A DNA stretch of 64,000 nucleotides from assembly GCF_004519405.1 (NCBI RefSeq), contig NZ_SGWI01000001.1, positions 930,001 through 994,000 on the forward strand. Reading direction: 5' to 3'. Source of the DNA: Pseudomonas sp. BCA17 (GTDB lineage: Bacteria; Pseudomonadota; Gammaproteobacteria; Pseudomonadales; Pseudomonadaceae). The stretch's first letter is position 1; each line of letters starts with the position of its first letter. A program made the translations under genes and the position numbers. This document shows, in pieces, positions 55,117-63,282 of the stretch. Below the pieces are notes generated by a model. It ran no database searches. It saw only the letters and a list, made by a program, of their open reading frames with translations, and was not told where the DNA came from.

Positions 55117-56795
55117 TGTGGATGAACCAACTGATCATCGCACCGATCCTGCTGCCATTACTGACCGCCGCGCTGATGCTGATGCTCGGCGAAAAACGCC
55201 GTCCTCTCAAAGCCAGGATCAATCTGGTCTCCAGCATGGTCGGCCTGGGCATCGCGATCCTGCTGCTGTACTGGACACAAAAAGGCGGCCCCGGCTCGAT
55301 TGGCGTATACCTGCCGGGCAACTGGCAGGTGCCGTTCGGTATCGTGCTGGTGGTGGATCAATTGTCGGCGTTGATGCTGGTGCTTACCGGAATCATCGGC
55401 GTCAGTGCACTGCTGTTCGCGATGGCCCGCTGGGACCGTGCGGGCACCAGTTTCCATGCGTTGTTCCAGATCCAGATGATGGGCCTCTATGGCGCCTTCC
55501 TGACCGCCGACCTGTTTAACCTGTTCGTGTTTTTCGAGGTGCTGCTGGCGGCTTCCTACGGCTTGATGCTGCACGGCTCGGGTCGTGCGCGGGTCTCGGC
55601 GGGGCTGCATTACATCTCTATCAACCTGTTGGCGTCGTCGCTGTTCCTGATCGGCGCGGCGATGATCTACGGCGTTACCGGCACCCTGAATTTTGCTGAC
55701 CTGGCGCTGAAGATCCCGCTGGTGCCCGAGGCCGATCGCGGACTGTTGCATGCCGGCGCGGCGATCCTCGCCACGGCATTCCTGGCCAAGGCCGGCATGT
55801 GGCCGCTGAATTTCTGGCTGGCGCCCGCCTACTCCTCGGCCAGTGCGCCGGTGGCGGCAATGTTTGCGATCATGACCAAGGTCGGTGTGTACACCGTGCT
55901 ACGCCTGTGGACACTGCTGTTTTCCGGCCAGGCCGGTGCCTCGGCGTTGTTTGGTGGAGACTGGCTGGTATATGGCGGCATGGCCACCATCCTCTGCGCG
56001 GCACTGGCGATGCTGGCCGCACAGCGGCTGGAGCGCATGGCGAGCTTGAGCATTCTGGTGTCGGCGGGGATTTTGCTGTCTGCGGTCGGTTTTGCTCAGC
56101 CGAGCCTGACCGCGGGTGCGCTGTTCTACCTGATCAGCTCGACGCTGGCGTTGAGCGCGCTGTTCCTGCTGGCTGAATTGATCGAGCGTTCACGCTCAGC
56201 CAACGATCTGCCGCTGGATGAAGAAATTGATGCGCTGCCCAAACCCATGGAGTCCCTGCACCCACGTCCCGGCGTAAACCTCGACGATGAACAACAGGCG
56301 GTGGTCGGCCAGGTGATCCCCTGGACCATGGCGTTCCTCGGCCTCAGCTTTATTGCCTGCGCCCTGTTGATCATCGGCATGCCGCCGCTGTCCGGGTTTA
56401 TCGGTAAGCTCAGTTTGCTCAGTGCGCTGGTCAACCCGCTCGGATTGGGCGTCAGCGTAGACGAACCGATCCGCCCGGCGGCCTGGGGCCTCGTAGCGCT
56501 GCTGATCCTCTCCGGCCTGGCGTCGTTGATCGCCTTCGCACGCTTGGGCATCCAACGCTTCTGGACCCCGGAAGAGCGCCCCTCGCCGCTTCTGCGTCGC
56601 TACGAGTGCATACCGATCTTCCTGCTGCTCGGCTTGAGCATCCTGTTGACCTTCAAGGCCGAACCGTTGATGCGCTACACCCAGGACACTGCCGTCAGCC
56701 TGAACAACCCGGAGCACTACGTGATGGCGGTGATGGCGACGCGTCCGGTGCCGAGCCCTGAAGCCAAGGCTGCCGCCCTGGAGGTGCAACCATGA
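55113..56795 (+). CDS. mrpD: Monovalent cation/proton antiporter subunit D
   Basis: 560 residues from MMWMNQLIIAPILLPLLTA; the start overlaps the mrpC stop, and upstream in-frame codons belong to the wrong frame of mrpC. NuoM/NuoN-like with about 14 helices: FVFFEVLLAASYGLMLHG contains the conserved Glu and KAGMWPLNFWLAPAYSSASA the conserved Lys region. Second large ion-translocating subunit. Confidence 0.95.
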   Translation: MMWMNQLIIAPILLPLLTAALMLMLGEKRRPLKARINLVSSMVGLGIAILLLYWTQKGGPGSIGVYLPGNWQVPFGIVLVVDQLSALMLVLTGIIGVSALLFAMARWDRAGTSFHALFQIQMMGLYGAFLTADLFNLFVFFEVLLAASYGLMLHGSGRARVSAGLHYISINLLASSLFLIGAAMIYGVTGTLNFADLALKIPLVPEADRGLLHAGAAILATAFLAKAGMWPLNFWLAPAYSSASAPVAAMFAIMTKVGVYTVLRLWTLLFSGQAGASALFGGDWLVYGGMATILCAALAMLAAQRLERMASLSILVSAGILLSAVGFAQPSLTAGALFYLISSTLALSALFLLAELIERSRSANDLPLDEEIDALPKPMESLHPRPGVNLDDEQQAVVGQVIPWTMAFLGLSFIACALLIIGMPPLSGFIGKLSLLSALVNPLGLGVSVDEPIRPAAWGLVALLILSGLASLIAFARLGIQRFWTPEERPSPLLRRYECIPIFLLLGLSILLTFKAEPLMRYTQDTAVSLNNPEHYVMAVMATRPVPSPEAKAAALEVQP

Positions 56796-57280
56796 AGCGC
56801 CTGCTCCCTGCCCCGTGGTTGTCGCTGGCACTGTGGCTGTTGTGGCTGGTGCTGAACCTGTCGATCAGCCCCGGCAACCTGCTGCTGGGCGCTCTACTGG
56901 GCTTCCTTGCACCGTTGATGATGGCGCCCCTGCGCCCACTGCCGATCCGTATCCGCCGTCCCGGGGTGATCATTCGCCTGTTCTTCCTGGTAGGTCGCGA
57001 TGTAATCATCTCCAACCTGCAAGTAGCCTGGGGCGTGCTGACCTGCGGCTCACGCCCACCGCGCTCACGCTTCATCAAGATCCCCCTGGACCTGCGCGAC
57101 CCCAACGGCCTCGCCGCGCTGTCGATGATCACCACGGTGGTGCCCGGCACCATCTGGTCGGAGCTGGCACTGGACCGCAGCGTGCTGCTGTTGCATGTGT
57201 TCGACCTGGAGGATGAAGCGCCATTTATCGAGCACTTCAAGACCACCTACGAACGGCCTTTGATGGAGATCTTCGAATGA
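56792..57280 (+). CDS. mrpE: Monovalent cation/proton antiporter subunit E
   Basis: 162 residues. MKRLLPAPWLSLALWLLWLV begins the membrane part, followed by the conserved cytoplasmic MrpE core SMITTVVPGTIWSELALDRS and HVFDLEDE. It overlaps mrpD and mrpF by 4 bases each. Confidence 0.94.
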   Translation: MKRLLPAPWLSLALWLLWLVLNLSISPGNLLLGALLGFLAPLMMAPLRPLPIRIRRPGVIIRLFFLVGRDVIISNLQVAWGVLTCGSRPPRSRFIKIPLDLRDPNGLAALSMITTVVPGTIWSELALDRSVLLLHVFDLEDEAPFIEHFKTTYERPLMEIFE

Positions 57281-57555
57281 GCGCCCTGCTCTCCAATGCG
57301 ATCCTGTGCAGCCTGTTCCTGTTCTCGCTGGCCATGGTGCTGACCCTGGTGCGCCTGTTCAAAGGCCCCTCGGCCCAGGACCGGGTGCTGGCGCTAGACT
57401 ACCTGTATATCCTGGCGATGCTGATGATGCTGGTGCTGGGTATTCGTTATGCCAGTGATACTTACTTTGAAGCAGCGCTGCTGATCGCGCTGTTCGGCTT
57501 CGTCGGTTCGTTTGCCCTGGCGAAATTCCTGCTGCGTGGGGAGGTGATTGAATGA
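57277..57555 (+). CDS. mrpF: Monovalent cation/proton antiporter subunit F
   Basis: 92 residues, three helices: LVRLFKGPSAQDRVLALDYL carries the MrpF signature with the conserved Asp. Overlaps mrpE and mrpG by 4 bases each. Confidence 0.94.
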   Translation: MSALLSNAILCSLFLFSLAMVLTLVRLFKGPSAQDRVLALDYLYILAMLMMLVLGIRYASDTYFEAALLIALFGFVGSFALAKFLLRGEVIE

Positions 57556-57890
57556 TGCCGCTATGGACAGAAATCGTCGTCGCAGCGCTGCTGGTGCTCA
57601 GCAGTGTGTTTGCGCTGATTGGCGCGATCGGGTTGTTGCGGTTGAAGGACTTTTTCCAACGCATGCACCCACCGGCATTGGCTTCGACGCTGGGGGCATG
57701 GTGTGTGGCGCTGGCGTCGATTATCTATTTTTCGGTGCTCAAATCCGGGCCGGTGTTGCATGGCTGGTTGATCCCGATCCTGCTGTCGATCACCGTGCCG
57801 GTGACCACGCTGCTAATCGCCCGCACGGCCCTGTTCCGCAAGCGCATGGCCGGTGATGACGTACCGGCCGAAGTCAGCAGCCGTCGCTGA
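57552..57890 (+). CDS. mrpG: Monovalent cation/proton antiporter subunit G
   Basis: 112 residues, three helices; GAIGLLRLKDFFQRMHPPAL is the MrpG signature. Last gene of the operon. A REP pair follows after 20 bases and may end or stabilise the message. Confidence 0.94.
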   Translation: MMPLWTEIVVAALLVLSSVFALIGAIGLLRLKDFFQRMHPPALASTLGAWCVALASIIYFSVLKSGPVLHGWLIPILLSITVPVTTLLIARTALFRKRMAGDDVPAEVSSRR

Positions 57891-57910
57891 AAGCTGACTT
57901 TTTTGCAGGC

Positions 57911-57996
57911 GCGAGCTTGCTTGCGAAAAACTCATAGGCGCCGCGTTCATTCAGGAAGCCCGCGTTATCGTTGAGGTTTTTCGCGAGCAAGCTCGC
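57911..57996. repeat. REP pair (inverted) after the mrp operon
   Basis: Left copy 57911-57931 and right copy 57976-57996 are 21-base inverted repeats with one mismatch, each containing the GCGAGC(T/A)TGC or GAGCAAGCTCGC core. The intervening 44 bases are unrelated. Classic Pseudomonas REP doublet in a convergent intergenic region. Confidence 0.92.
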
Positions 57997-58022
57997 TCCT
58001 ACAGACGGCGATCTGGATGGGG

Positions 58023-58481
58023 CTAGGCGAAGGAGCGAATGTGTGCCGCCAACGCCGCCAACTCGGCGTCATCCGCCCGCACGTGATCATGGGACGAAAT
58101 ATAGCCTTCATAGGCGTCGAAGAACTTATCCACCTTGGAGCTGATCGGCTTGAAGGTACTGTCACCCCCCGTCCCATGCATGGGAAACAACTTCGCATGC
58201 AGATGATCCACCCCGTACCCTTCCAGCATCATCCCCGTACGCGCCACATCCGCAAACGCCCGGTCGATCTGCAGCGCGGTCCTTTTCGCCGCCACCGCAA
58301 GCGCCGCCAGCACCTCATCCGACTGCGCGAAGGCATAACTGCCGTAATGCTGCTTGGGGATCACCACACTGAAACCCGGCGTATTGGGGAAAATCGAAAG
58401 GAAGGCCATATGCTGATCGTCTTCCCACAGGATGTGCGCCGGAGAGGTCTTTTGAACAATGCTGCAGAAAATACAATCCAT
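58023..58481 (-). CDS. HIT family nucleotide hydrolase
   Basis: 152 residues from MDCIFCSIVQKTSPAHILWE. Histidine-triad region is GVDHLHAKLFPMHG, in which the first two His are kept and the third is Lys, a variant seen in some Ap4A- or adenylate-type HIT proteins. VVIPKQHYGSYAFA is the usual upstream segment. Presumably a cytoplasmic dinucleoside polyphosphate or nucleotide phosphoramidate hydrolase. The reading frame stays open upstream to 58811, but that part has no family similarity and no better start. Confidence 0.85.
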   Translation of the reverse strand: MDCIFCSIVQKTSPAHILWEDDQHMAFLSIFPNTPGFSVVIPKQHYGSYAFAQSDEVLAALAVAAKRTALQIDRAFADVARTGMMLEGYGVDHLHAKLFPMHGTGGDSTFKPISSKVDKFFDAYEGYISSHDHVRADDAELAALAAHIRSFA

Positions 58482-58870
58482 GTGAATCACCGCCGGTGTG
58501 GTCTTGGTTTGGGTGTATCGACCCTCCGAAGCTACGATGTGGGCGGCCTGAATACAAATGACAAATTTACGAAATACCCAGGCGTATGCGATGAGCAAGA
58601 CCTGCACGTCCGCCATCGGCGCAGCGGATTTAGCGGCAGAGCCTGCCCAATTGCAACGTATGTGCTGTTCGCAAAACAGGGCGCGTGGGCCTGAGCTGGC
58701 GGATTGAAAGGGAGATGACTGCATAGAGGCTTTCGCGATGAACACGCCTCGCGATGCGCCATACCGTACTATTGGACTGTCAAATATGACAGTTACCAAA
58801 ACCTGAGCCACTCCTTACTGTTGGCCGTACTGCCCAGCCTGGTGCAGCCAGCGAATAAGGAACTCGAGCC
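58482..58870. other. Intergenic region without convincing genes
   Basis: 389 bases between the divergent HIT and 146-residue genes. Short open frames exist on both strands but none has a recognisable domain or a good ribosome-binding site. It should contain both promoters. No palindrome or repeat stands out. Confidence 0.5.
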
Positions 58871-59311
58871 ATGAATGATTCAGTCGCTACCTCCACAGTC
58901 GTGGTGGAGAACGAAGTCCACGCCGACCTCTCGGTGAACGGCGAACACTCCATCTTCGTTTCAAACTCAACGACCACCACCACCTCCGGGACGCGGCTGG
59001 TCGTGCGGGCCTACCAGCACATGTTCAACCCTTTCCGGATCGTGCAAATCAGCTTCGGCATCCCGCTCGGAACGTTGGCCGGCACTTATCGATTGGGCGA
59101 CCCCAGCAACGGGATCGTCGCGCAACTGCTCCCGCCCAATACCGCGCCGCTCGACTCTTACAACGCCATCCAGGGCAGCATCACGTTTGTAAACGCGCCG
59201 ACGCTGGAATACGTTCACGGGACTTTTCATTTCAAGGCGCGAAAATTCAATGAGGAGGAAACTGCAATTGCGGAAGTTACTCGCGGGACGCTGGCCATCG
59301 GCTCGAAATAG
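58871..59311 (+). CDS. Protein of unknown function, beta-rich
   Basis: 146 residues from MNDSVATSTVVVENEVHADL, preceded by AAGGA. No signal peptide or membrane helix. The sequence alternates hydrophobic and polar residues (TRLVVRAYQHMFNPFRIVQI, then ITFVNAPTLEYVHGTFHF), suggesting a beta-sandwich or barrel; a run of Thr/Ser (VSNSTTTTTSG) is in the N-terminal third. No family recognised. Lies directly upstream of the decayed cysS fragment. Confidence 0.6.
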   Translation: MNDSVATSTVVVENEVHADLSVNGEHSIFVSNSTTTTTSGTRLVVRAYQHMFNPFRIVQISFGIPLGTLAGTYRLGDPSNGIVAQLLPPNTAPLDSYNAIQGSITFVNAPTLEYVHGTFHFKARKFNEEETAIAEVTRGTLAIGSK

Positions 59312-59374
59312 TCTGCCCTTGGTGCAGCTCCGCTCTCACTTTCCGATGACAGCCCTTCACCTGATTGAACAGAG

Positions 59375-59519
59375 AGGCCTGCCGCTGCGTCGAGATCACG
59401 CTCACGAAGGCGATTGATCTCACGCTCCCTCTCGAACCACGCAGCGCAGGCGCCTGGGGAGCCAAAGTCGCCTTTCATCACTCGCTTCGCCTCCGGCAAG
59501 ACGCCACAGCAGGCAAGCC
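59375..59519 (-). pseudogene. Decayed partial copy of cysS
   Basis: About 145 bases are clearly similar to 63584-63747 inside the functional cysS, in the same orientation: minus-strand reading gives GDFGSPGACAAWFEREREIN and then RLRERDLDAAAGL, versus DDFGTPEACAVLFEMVREIN and RLRESDLDAAAGL. A net loss of 19 bases (a 20-base deletion plus a 1-base insertion) and many substitutions show it is not functional. No start, no KMSKS region and no tRNA-binding end. Confidence 0.85.
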
Positions 59520-59562
59520 AGCGCCCACAGGTGTCTCGGGATGCCGATGGAGGCGCTCGTTG

Positions 59563-60231
59563 TTACAAAATCGGCGCGCCGAACCTGCGTAACCGAGGCA
59601 TCCAATGATCGAGAATTTCAGCTGACGCCAGCACATGGTGCGCTCGCCCGATCAACAGCCGACGCGGTACGAAGCCGATATACCGGGAGTCGTCGCTGTT
59701 ATCGCGGTTGTCCCCCAGCATGAAATAGCTGTCGGCCGGCACTACCACAGGCCCGAAATCGCGCAACGCCCGCACCGTCGGCATGAACTGCACCGTGCGC
59801 TGACGGTTGGCTGCCAGCTCGTTCAACTTGATCCCCGGCACTGTGTGACCTGGGACGATGGGCTCACTGATGTCCTGGGCATCACTGTAGGTGGCCGGCA
59901 CGCCGTTGACCCACAGCACCTCATCTTTCATTTCCAGCGTGTCACCGGGAATACCGACGATCCGCTTGATCAAGCGCATGCCATCCTTGGGCGACGAAAA
60001 CGTCACCACATCGCCGCGCTGGGGGTTATCGAGCTTAGCCAGGGTAATATCCGTGAGCGGCACCTTGAGGTCATACGCCACGCGATTGACCAGCACCACG
60101 TCCCCCTCCAGCAATGTCGGGCGCATGGAGCCGGACGGAATGGGGTTCCAATCGGCCAGGGACGTACGGAAAATGCCGAAGCACAGCCAGAAAATGATTG
60201 CATAACGGTAACGGCTCAACCAACGGCGCAT
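59563..60231 (-). CDS. lepB: Signal peptidase I (second, short paralogue)
   Basis: 222 residues from MRRWLSRYRYAIIFWLC, with GAGGA upstream. Catalytic Ser35 in IPSGSMRPTL and general-base Lys89 in RLIKRIVGIPGD, plus the C-terminal GDNRDNSDDSRYIGFVP box. Only one transmembrane segment is visible, whereas the main LepB of gammaproteobacteria has two and about 280 residues. Probably an additional type I peptidase for particular exported proteins. It diverges from the RibD-C-like gene. Confidence 0.9.
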   Translation of the reverse strand: MRRWLSRYRYAIIFWLCFGIFRTSLADWNPIPSGSMRPTLLEGDVVLVNRVAYDLKVPLTDITLAKLDNPQRGDVVTFSSPKDGMRLIKRIVGIPGDTLEMKDEVLWVNGVPATYSDAQDISEPIVPGHTVPGIKLNELAANRQRTVQFMPTVRALRDFGPVVVPADSYFMLGDNRDNSDDSRYIGFVPRRLLIGRAHHVLASAEILDHWMPRLRRFGAPIL

Positions 60232-60367
60232 ACATCCTCGCACTGCAGAAAGGGGCGTTGGCACTCCGCCAGACACCCAGTTGTTTTGGCTACGCTCGGT
60301 TGTTACACGTAAAGATTAAATGACCATTAGCACTTTTACCCCGACCGCACAAAAGGAATGCAATGCC

Positions 60368-60919
60368 ATGGAGATCAAATGTTCTGTCTTTATCGCCGCC
60401 AGCATCGACGGGTTTATCGCACGACCCGATGGCGATATCGAATGGCTTCTTCGGCCGGAATATGAATGCGCGGCCTTGAACGGTATGACGTTTGAAAGCT
60501 ATATCGCCAGCGTTGATGCGCTGGTGATGGGCCGCAACACCCTGGAGAAAGTAGCGTCCTTCCCCAAATGGTTTTATGAGGGCACGCCGGTCATCGCGCT
60601 TTCGCATCGACCGTTTGAGCTGCCCGCCCACTTGGAGGGCAAGGTAGAGATCATGGCCGCCGATGCGCCCGCCGTGGTGGGCCAATTGGCCAAGCGCGGC
60701 ATGAAACATCTGTATATCGACGGCGGCCAGACGATCCAGGCGTTTCTTGAGGCCGGCCTGATTGACGAGCTGATCATCACCCGTATCCCGGTTCTGCTGG
60801 GGCAAGGCATTCCACTGTTCAGCCAGGTTGGCCGTGAGCACGAACTTCACCACGTCAGCACGCATGTGTCGGACAATGGTTTTGTGCAGAGTCGGTATGA
60901 GGTGAGTAGCAAGCTCTGA
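60368..60919 (+). CDS. Dihydrofolate reductase family protein (RibD C-terminal domain)
   Basis: 183 residues from MEIKCSVFIAASIDGFIARP, preceded by AAGGA 10 bases upstream. RibD-C fold: ASIDGFIARPDGDIEWL and DALVMGRNTLEKV, then YIDGGQTIQAFLEAGLIDEL. A NADPH-dependent reductase of unknown substrate; not the essential DHFR. Single gene between the signal peptidase and the structured leader. Confidence 0.88.
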   Translation: MEIKCSVFIAASIDGFIARPDGDIEWLLRPEYECAALNGMTFESYIASVDALVMGRNTLEKVASFPKWFYEGTPVIALSHRPFELPAHLEGKVEIMAADAPAVVGQLAKRGMKHLYIDGGQTIQAFLEAGLIDELIITRIPVLLGQGIPLFSQVGREHELHHVSTHVSDNGFVQSRYEVSSKL

Positions 60920-60984
60920 GCTCAGCAGAAGTTTCCGACAGCTTTTTAGGGTTGTCGCTCGGAAGATGGCTGCCTAATCTTCGG

Positions 60985-61211
60985 CGGTCGCTGCAAATTC
61001 AGCGACCGGGTTTCGCAGCCCGGTTAAACTCTAGACGCACAGCGTCCACCACAAGATAGCGGGCGCTTTTTTATGCCTTATGTTATGGCGGCTGTGCGCG
61101 GGATACCTTCGGGTATGCCGGGTGCCTAGAGTCCCGGTCTGCGAACCCGCGCACAGCTGCCACCTGGGTATCGTTTCGCAGCGATGGGTGGTGGCTCCAA
61201 TACTCTAGGAG
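60985..61211 (+). ncRNA. Structured RNA leader of the DUF6124 gene
   Basis: The leader is built of stable helices: CGGTCGCTG / CAGCGACCG (60985-60993 / 61000-61008); hairpin with loop TTTCGCAG (61005-61024); a 16-bp stem (61087-61102 / 61146-61161) enclosing two hairpins, ATACC-TTCG-GGTAT (61103-61116) and CCGGG / CCCGG (61118-61137); and a second hairpin with the same loop TTTCGCAG (61170-61185). Segment CCTAGAGT (61125-61132) is complementary to ACTCTAG (61028-61034) and to ACTCTAGG in the ribosome-binding site (61202-61209). CTGCGAA (61139-61145) is complementary to both TTCGCAG loops. Cis-regulatory function is inferred. Confidence 0.75.
61041..61072 (+). terminator. Candidate conditional terminator inside the leader
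   Basis: AGCGTCC (61041-61047) pairs with GGGCGCT (61061-61067) with one G-U pair and is followed by TTTTTT. A competing hairpin GACGC-ACA-GCGTC (61034-61046) uses the same 5' arm. Downstream the leader continues to the gene at 61219, so this could be an attenuator or the end of an independent small RNA. Confidence 0.6.
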
Positions 61212-61218
61212 CTTCGTC

Positions 61219-61536
61219 ATGATCAAAGACAGTCCGAATCCACCGTCGGTTTCGACCTCGCTTCACACTGCCGCTCATCGAGCAATAAACCACTATCTAA
61301 ACCCCTCTGAGAAACCAGAGCCATCTGCTGAGAACCATGGCCTGTTTACCATATGCGAAGGACTAGACATCGAGACGCTGCTGGTAAACGCGTCGGAGGA
61401 TCTAGCCTCAGTTCATGCACTGGCAAGCCATTTGGCCTTTGAGATCGACGGCAATCCCCGCAGCGTGGCCTTGGGGATTTGTCGGATGCTAGAGGGGATT
61501 CAGTTGATGGTGGACAGAGCAGCAACCCTAAATTGA
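61219..61536 (+). CDS. DUF6124 family protein
   Basis: 105 residues beginning MIKDSPNPPSVSTSLHTAAH, with AGGAG 7 bases upstream, the site that can be masked by the leader. LFTICEGLDIETLLVNASED and LEGIQLMVDRAATLN fit the small helical DUF6124 family of Pseudomonas as I recall it; function unknown. The stop codon lies in the palindrome TTGAAC-GGT-GTTCAA (61533-61547). Confidence 0.8.
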   Translation: MIKDSPNPPSVSTSLHTAAHRAINHYLNPSEKPEPSAENHGLFTICEGLDIETLLVNASEDLASVHALASHLAFEIDGNPRSVALGICRMLEGIQLMVDRAATLN

Positions 61537-61863
61537 ACGGTGTTCAAAGGTAGAAGTGATGAGGGGTGCCGCTATGTTGGTACAAGTAGACCCGCCCCCT
61601 TTTACCGTCAGCTATTGAACACCCGCCAGCACGAACAACGTAAAGCACCGTGGCATATTTTCCAAAGAAACATCCTACGTCCGCGCCAGAAACCCTCGCT
61701 TCTTTGTAGTCAACGATTGACCCATAGTCTTCTCTTTGGTGCCCGATACTCCATTGAGCGCTTCTAGCGGGCATACCTTCCACTCAAACGTAAATCGAAG
61801 TCACGCACAGCCGCCACCCAAAACTTTGCCCTCTCTATACAAGTCAATTAATGGACAATCAGG
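61537..61863. other. Intergenic region without convincing genes
   Basis: 327 bases between the DUF6124 gene and the MORN-repeat gene. Apart from the small palindrome at its left edge I see no hairpin with a T-run, no repeat and no open frame with a ribosome-binding site and family likeness. Base composition falls towards the AT-rich gene that follows. Confidence 0.5.
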
Positions 61864-63225
61864 ATGCAATTCGAATATAGGAAATTCTTAGTGACACTAG
61901 CACTCATCTCGAATGCAATATACGCTCAAGCCGAACAGACTCACCTATCGACAATCCTAAATATAAAAATGAATGCAACCTATCTCGACATAGATCCAGA
62001 AACCACGGACTCTTTCGGCGTAAAGTTCATGGCGGCAGTGCGTCTGACGCTTTCAACAGAACATAGTTGTGGCACTTCACAACTGCATATCACACCGGAC
62101 TCCATCGGCGTTCCTGTCGAAAGTTTCCTAGCAGAAGTTAAGAAAATCAAAAAATACGCTGATGATGGAGTCGCACTATTTATCACACATCAGGATTGTG
62201 ATCGAAAAATACCGATGGCAACCAAATTCGCTACCTGCTCGGGTGAAATATGCAGATCACTCACAGATGTAACAATTGATGGAAAAATGTACTTAGACAA
62301 AAACTACCGACCCGCTCCAGCTGCGCGCAGTCTTTTTTTCATAGAGCAACCCCAAACTTATGACCAAAAACTAAAAGCCTGGAAAGTCTATATCTACGAT
62401 AAAAAAACCAAGAAGATTGCGGCCGATGGATTCATCGACAATGAAGACTATGCTGCGAGCAAATTCATCCATAAATTCCGCACCTTTCATAGTAACGGCA
62501 TGGTTTCGAGTTCTATTGAAATGAGCGCGCAGGGGCAACGTGAAGGAAAAAGCATTGTTCGCCACAAAAACGGAAAAATTGAAAAATCCATAAACTACAA
62601 TAACGGAATAATCACTGACGGCGAGTACATAACTTACGACCCGACAGGAAAAATCAAGATCCGTGAGCATTATGTAAATGGAGTGCTAAATGGCCCAAGA
62701 GTCAAACTGTACGCTAACGGAAATCCTGAATCCATGGAAAAATACATAGATGGCAGTCGCTCAGGAATATCAAATTATTACTATGAAGACGGCACACTAA
62801 AAAACATACAAGATTATGACCGCGGACAGTTGGATGGCTGGGACGTCAAATACTTCGCAAACGGCGAGACCGAATCACAAACACTATATACGAATCAGCG
62901 CATAAGAATGAGCCACGAATGGAACATTGACGGTATAAAAGTCAGTCAATGGGAACAAGACGAAAATCATAACCGCCAAGGCGACGACATAAAATGGTAT
63001 GACAACGGACAAAAAAGAAAGCACTCAGTCTATAAAGATGGAAAACTACATGGAAAGATGCAAGGTTGGTCTGAGGATGGAACTCAACTTTATTCTATCG
63101 AATACGCACACGGCGAGAGAAACGGACAATCACGGCAGTGGGGCCGAGACGGGACGTTGATAGAAGACTGCCAATACCAAGCAGGAAAAATTTCAGAGCC
63201 GTGTTCCGTGAGACCTCCGCTCTGA
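61864..63225 (+). CDS. Secreted MORN/YwqK-like repeat protein, AT-rich
   Basis: 453 residues. Signal peptide MQFEYRKFLVTLALISNAIY with cleavage near AQA-EQT. Residues about 25-205 form a unique domain with several Cys. From about residue 215 to the end are eight or nine repeats of about 22 residues of the form (Y/D)xNGxxxxxxxYxxGxxxG, e.g. YANGNPESMEKYIDG, YEDGTLKNIQDYDRG, YDNGQKRKHSVYKDG; these are MORN/YwqK-type hairpins. Codon use is much richer in A/T than neighbours, indicating recent acquisition. The ribosome-binding site is weak. Confidence 0.82.
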   Translation: MQFEYRKFLVTLALISNAIYAQAEQTHLSTILNIKMNATYLDIDPETTDSFGVKFMAAVRLTLSTEHSCGTSQLHITPDSIGVPVESFLAEVKKIKKYADDGVALFITHQDCDRKIPMATKFATCSGEICRSLTDVTIDGKMYLDKNYRPAPAARSLFFIEQPQTYDQKLKAWKVYIYDKKTKKIAADGFIDNEDYAASKFIHKFRTFHSNGMVSSSIEMSAQGQREGKSIVRHKNGKIEKSINYNNGIITDGEYITYDPTGKIKIREHYVNGVLNGPRVKLYANGNPESMEKYIDGSRSGISNYYYEDGTLKNIQDYDRGQLDGWDVKYFANGETESQTLYTNQRIRMSHEWNIDGIKVSQWEQDENHNRQGDDIKWYDNGQKRKHSVYKDGKLHGKMQGWSEDGTQLYSIEYAHGERNGQSRQWGRDGTLIEDCQYQAGKISEPCSVRPPL

Positions 63226-63282
63226 CTATGCAGGTCTTGGACACGAATAGAGGTTTGATTCGAAAAACTTAGCAATATGCAA

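Noticed and set aside
57891..58022. Terminator of the mrp operon
   Set aside because: The inverted repeats are a REP doublet separated by 44 bases without a T-run; a termination role is possible but not shown.
58482..58811. N-terminal extension of the HIT protein
   Set aside because: The frame is open but the added residues show no family likeness, and the ATG at 58481 gives the normal HIT length.
59227..59499. 90-codon minus-strand frame as a real gene
   Set aside because: Its recognisable part is a piece of cysS with a deletion; the rest is unrelated and overlaps the end of the 146-residue gene.
61540..61783. Short open frames on both strands after the DUF6124 gene
   Set aside because: No ribosome-binding site, no domain, overlapping each other.
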